This document shows, one piece after another, positions 4,741-5,241 of a stretch of DNA of 5,241 nucleotides. The translations under genes were made by a program, and so were the position numbers. The stretch is from contig JAQUJJ010000198.1 in assembly GCA_028681035.1 (NCBI GenBank), positions 1-5,241 of the forward strand. Direction: 5' to 3'. Source of the DNA: Candidatus Cloacimonadota bacterium. GTDB taxonomy: Bacteria > Cloacimonadota > Cloacimonadia > Cloacimonadales > Cloacimonadaceae. The first letter of the stretch is position 1. Each line of letters begins with the position of its first letter. The notes beneath the pieces are model-generated. The model was not told the DNA's origin, searched no databases, and worked only from the letters and a program-made list of their open reading frames with translations.

Positions 4741-5241
4741 TCATTTGGCGAGGGCAAGGAGCTTATAGAAAGGATCTGTGGCGGTATAGACTTGGCTAAT
4801 CCCGATTAGGACGGTTACCAGATTCCCTTCAATCAAGATATCGGCTATGTAGAGGAAGGCATCGCACTGGTTGGTTAGGATGATATGCGGAAGCTCCTGA
4901 TACTCTTTATCAAGAACATGGGTGATCACCTTATCATCGCTCAGCTTGGCCGGGCTAGCCTGACTGTTATCGCCCACTCCCTTATCTTGATCTTGAATCT
5001 CGTATTGAAGCTTGGTGAGTGACAAGAGCCCATTCTGCAGGTGTTCTGTGCCGATAGATTCATTGGCGATCTTGCTTCCGGTTACCACTCCATCCATGAT
5101 GTGATTGCCAAAGATGTAGTTGTTCTGGAGTCCCCTGGCATCGAGCTTACCGATAGTGCAGGTCTTGCCGCTGAACTGGCCCTGGGTATTTCCGATATTG
5201 TCCCAGATCTCATAGAAGCCGCAATCGGCTTCGTTTTGGAT
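4741..5241 (-). CDS. C-terminal part of a phage tail-fibre-like structural protein (5' end outside window)
   Basis: The frame is open from the window edge to the TGA at 4741-4743, giving 166 visible residues; the start lies beyond the window. An internal ATG at 5097 has no ribosome binding site, and coding-like sequence continues upstream of it. The visible N-terminal part is rich in Gly, Asn, Ile and Gln (for example NIGNTQGQFSGK and GLQNNYIFGNHIMDG). The segment VVTGSKIANESIGTEHL (52-68) resembles the ITxxKIAxxSIxxxxL motif repeated in phage tail fibres and related trimeric proteins. An acidic linker (about 80-105) leads to a strand-rich C-terminal domain (HIILTNQ, AFLYIADILIEGNLVTVLIGIS), of the kind that ends phage receptor-binding or fibre proteins. 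The assignment is by style, not by a diagnostic motif; a bacterial surface or adhesin protein is also possible. Confidence 0.6.
   Translation of the reverse strand: MQNEADCGFYEIWDNIGNTQGQFSGKTCTIGKLDARGLQNNYIFGNHIMDGVVTGSKIANESIGTEHLQNGLLSLTKLQYEIQDQDKGVGDNSQASPAKLSDDKVITHVLDKEYQELPHIILTNQCDAFLYIADILIEGNLVTVLIGISQVYTATDPFYKLLALAK

Overview
The window looks like part of a moderately AT-rich bacterial genome of the free-living or anaerobic amino-acid-fermenting type. The dispersed intergenic repeats and the style of the metabolic genes suggest something like Cloacimonadota, but this is a weak taxonomic guess with no marker gene behind it. The layout is a two-gene metabolic operon on the minus strand, flanked on both sides by accessory, repeat-rich and phage- or transposon-like DNA.

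Left part (1-1325): a small stand-alone GIY-YIG nuclease (199-600, +) sits behind a recognisable promoter. It converges with, and overlaps by 48 bp, the remnant of a D12-class DNA adenine methyltransferase (553-876, -). That remnant keeps the DPPY catalytic motif and the C-terminus but has lost the SAM-binding half. About 450 bp without a gene follow; they hold several inverted repeats and purine/pyrimidine-skewed short repeats that look like dispersed intergenic elements.

Centre (1326-3624, -): an M20D-family metal-dependent amidohydrolase (N-acyl-amino-acid or hippurate hydrolase type) overlaps a downstream alanine-racemase-family gene by 23 bp. They almost certainly form one translationally coupled operon. 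The amidohydrolase has no Shine-Dalgarno sequence and a promoter almost on top of its ATG, so it may be translated from a leaderless mRNA. The racemase keeps the PLP lysine and catalytic tyrosine but differs at several positions that are nearly invariant in classical Alr. The pair plausibly frees amino acids from N-acyl conjugates and then racemises them.

Right intergenic region (3625-4356): this is the most structured stretch. It holds a perfect 28-bp inverted-repeat pair 186 bp across, each arm itself a hairpin (REPIN/MITE-like). Next come seven near-identical 18-bp direct repeats spaced 21-23 bp apart with a phase-keeping gap (an IS21-type multiple-repeat transposon end, or another protein-binding array). 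Last is a very strong intrinsic terminator on the minus strand with no minus-strand gene feeding it.

Right end (4357-5241): a 109-aa acidic protein of unknown function (+) has a good RBS and a terminator. It converges on the C-terminal part of a beta-rich, glycine/asparagine-rich protein (-) that continues beyond the window and resembles phage tail-fibre or adhesin-type structural proteins.
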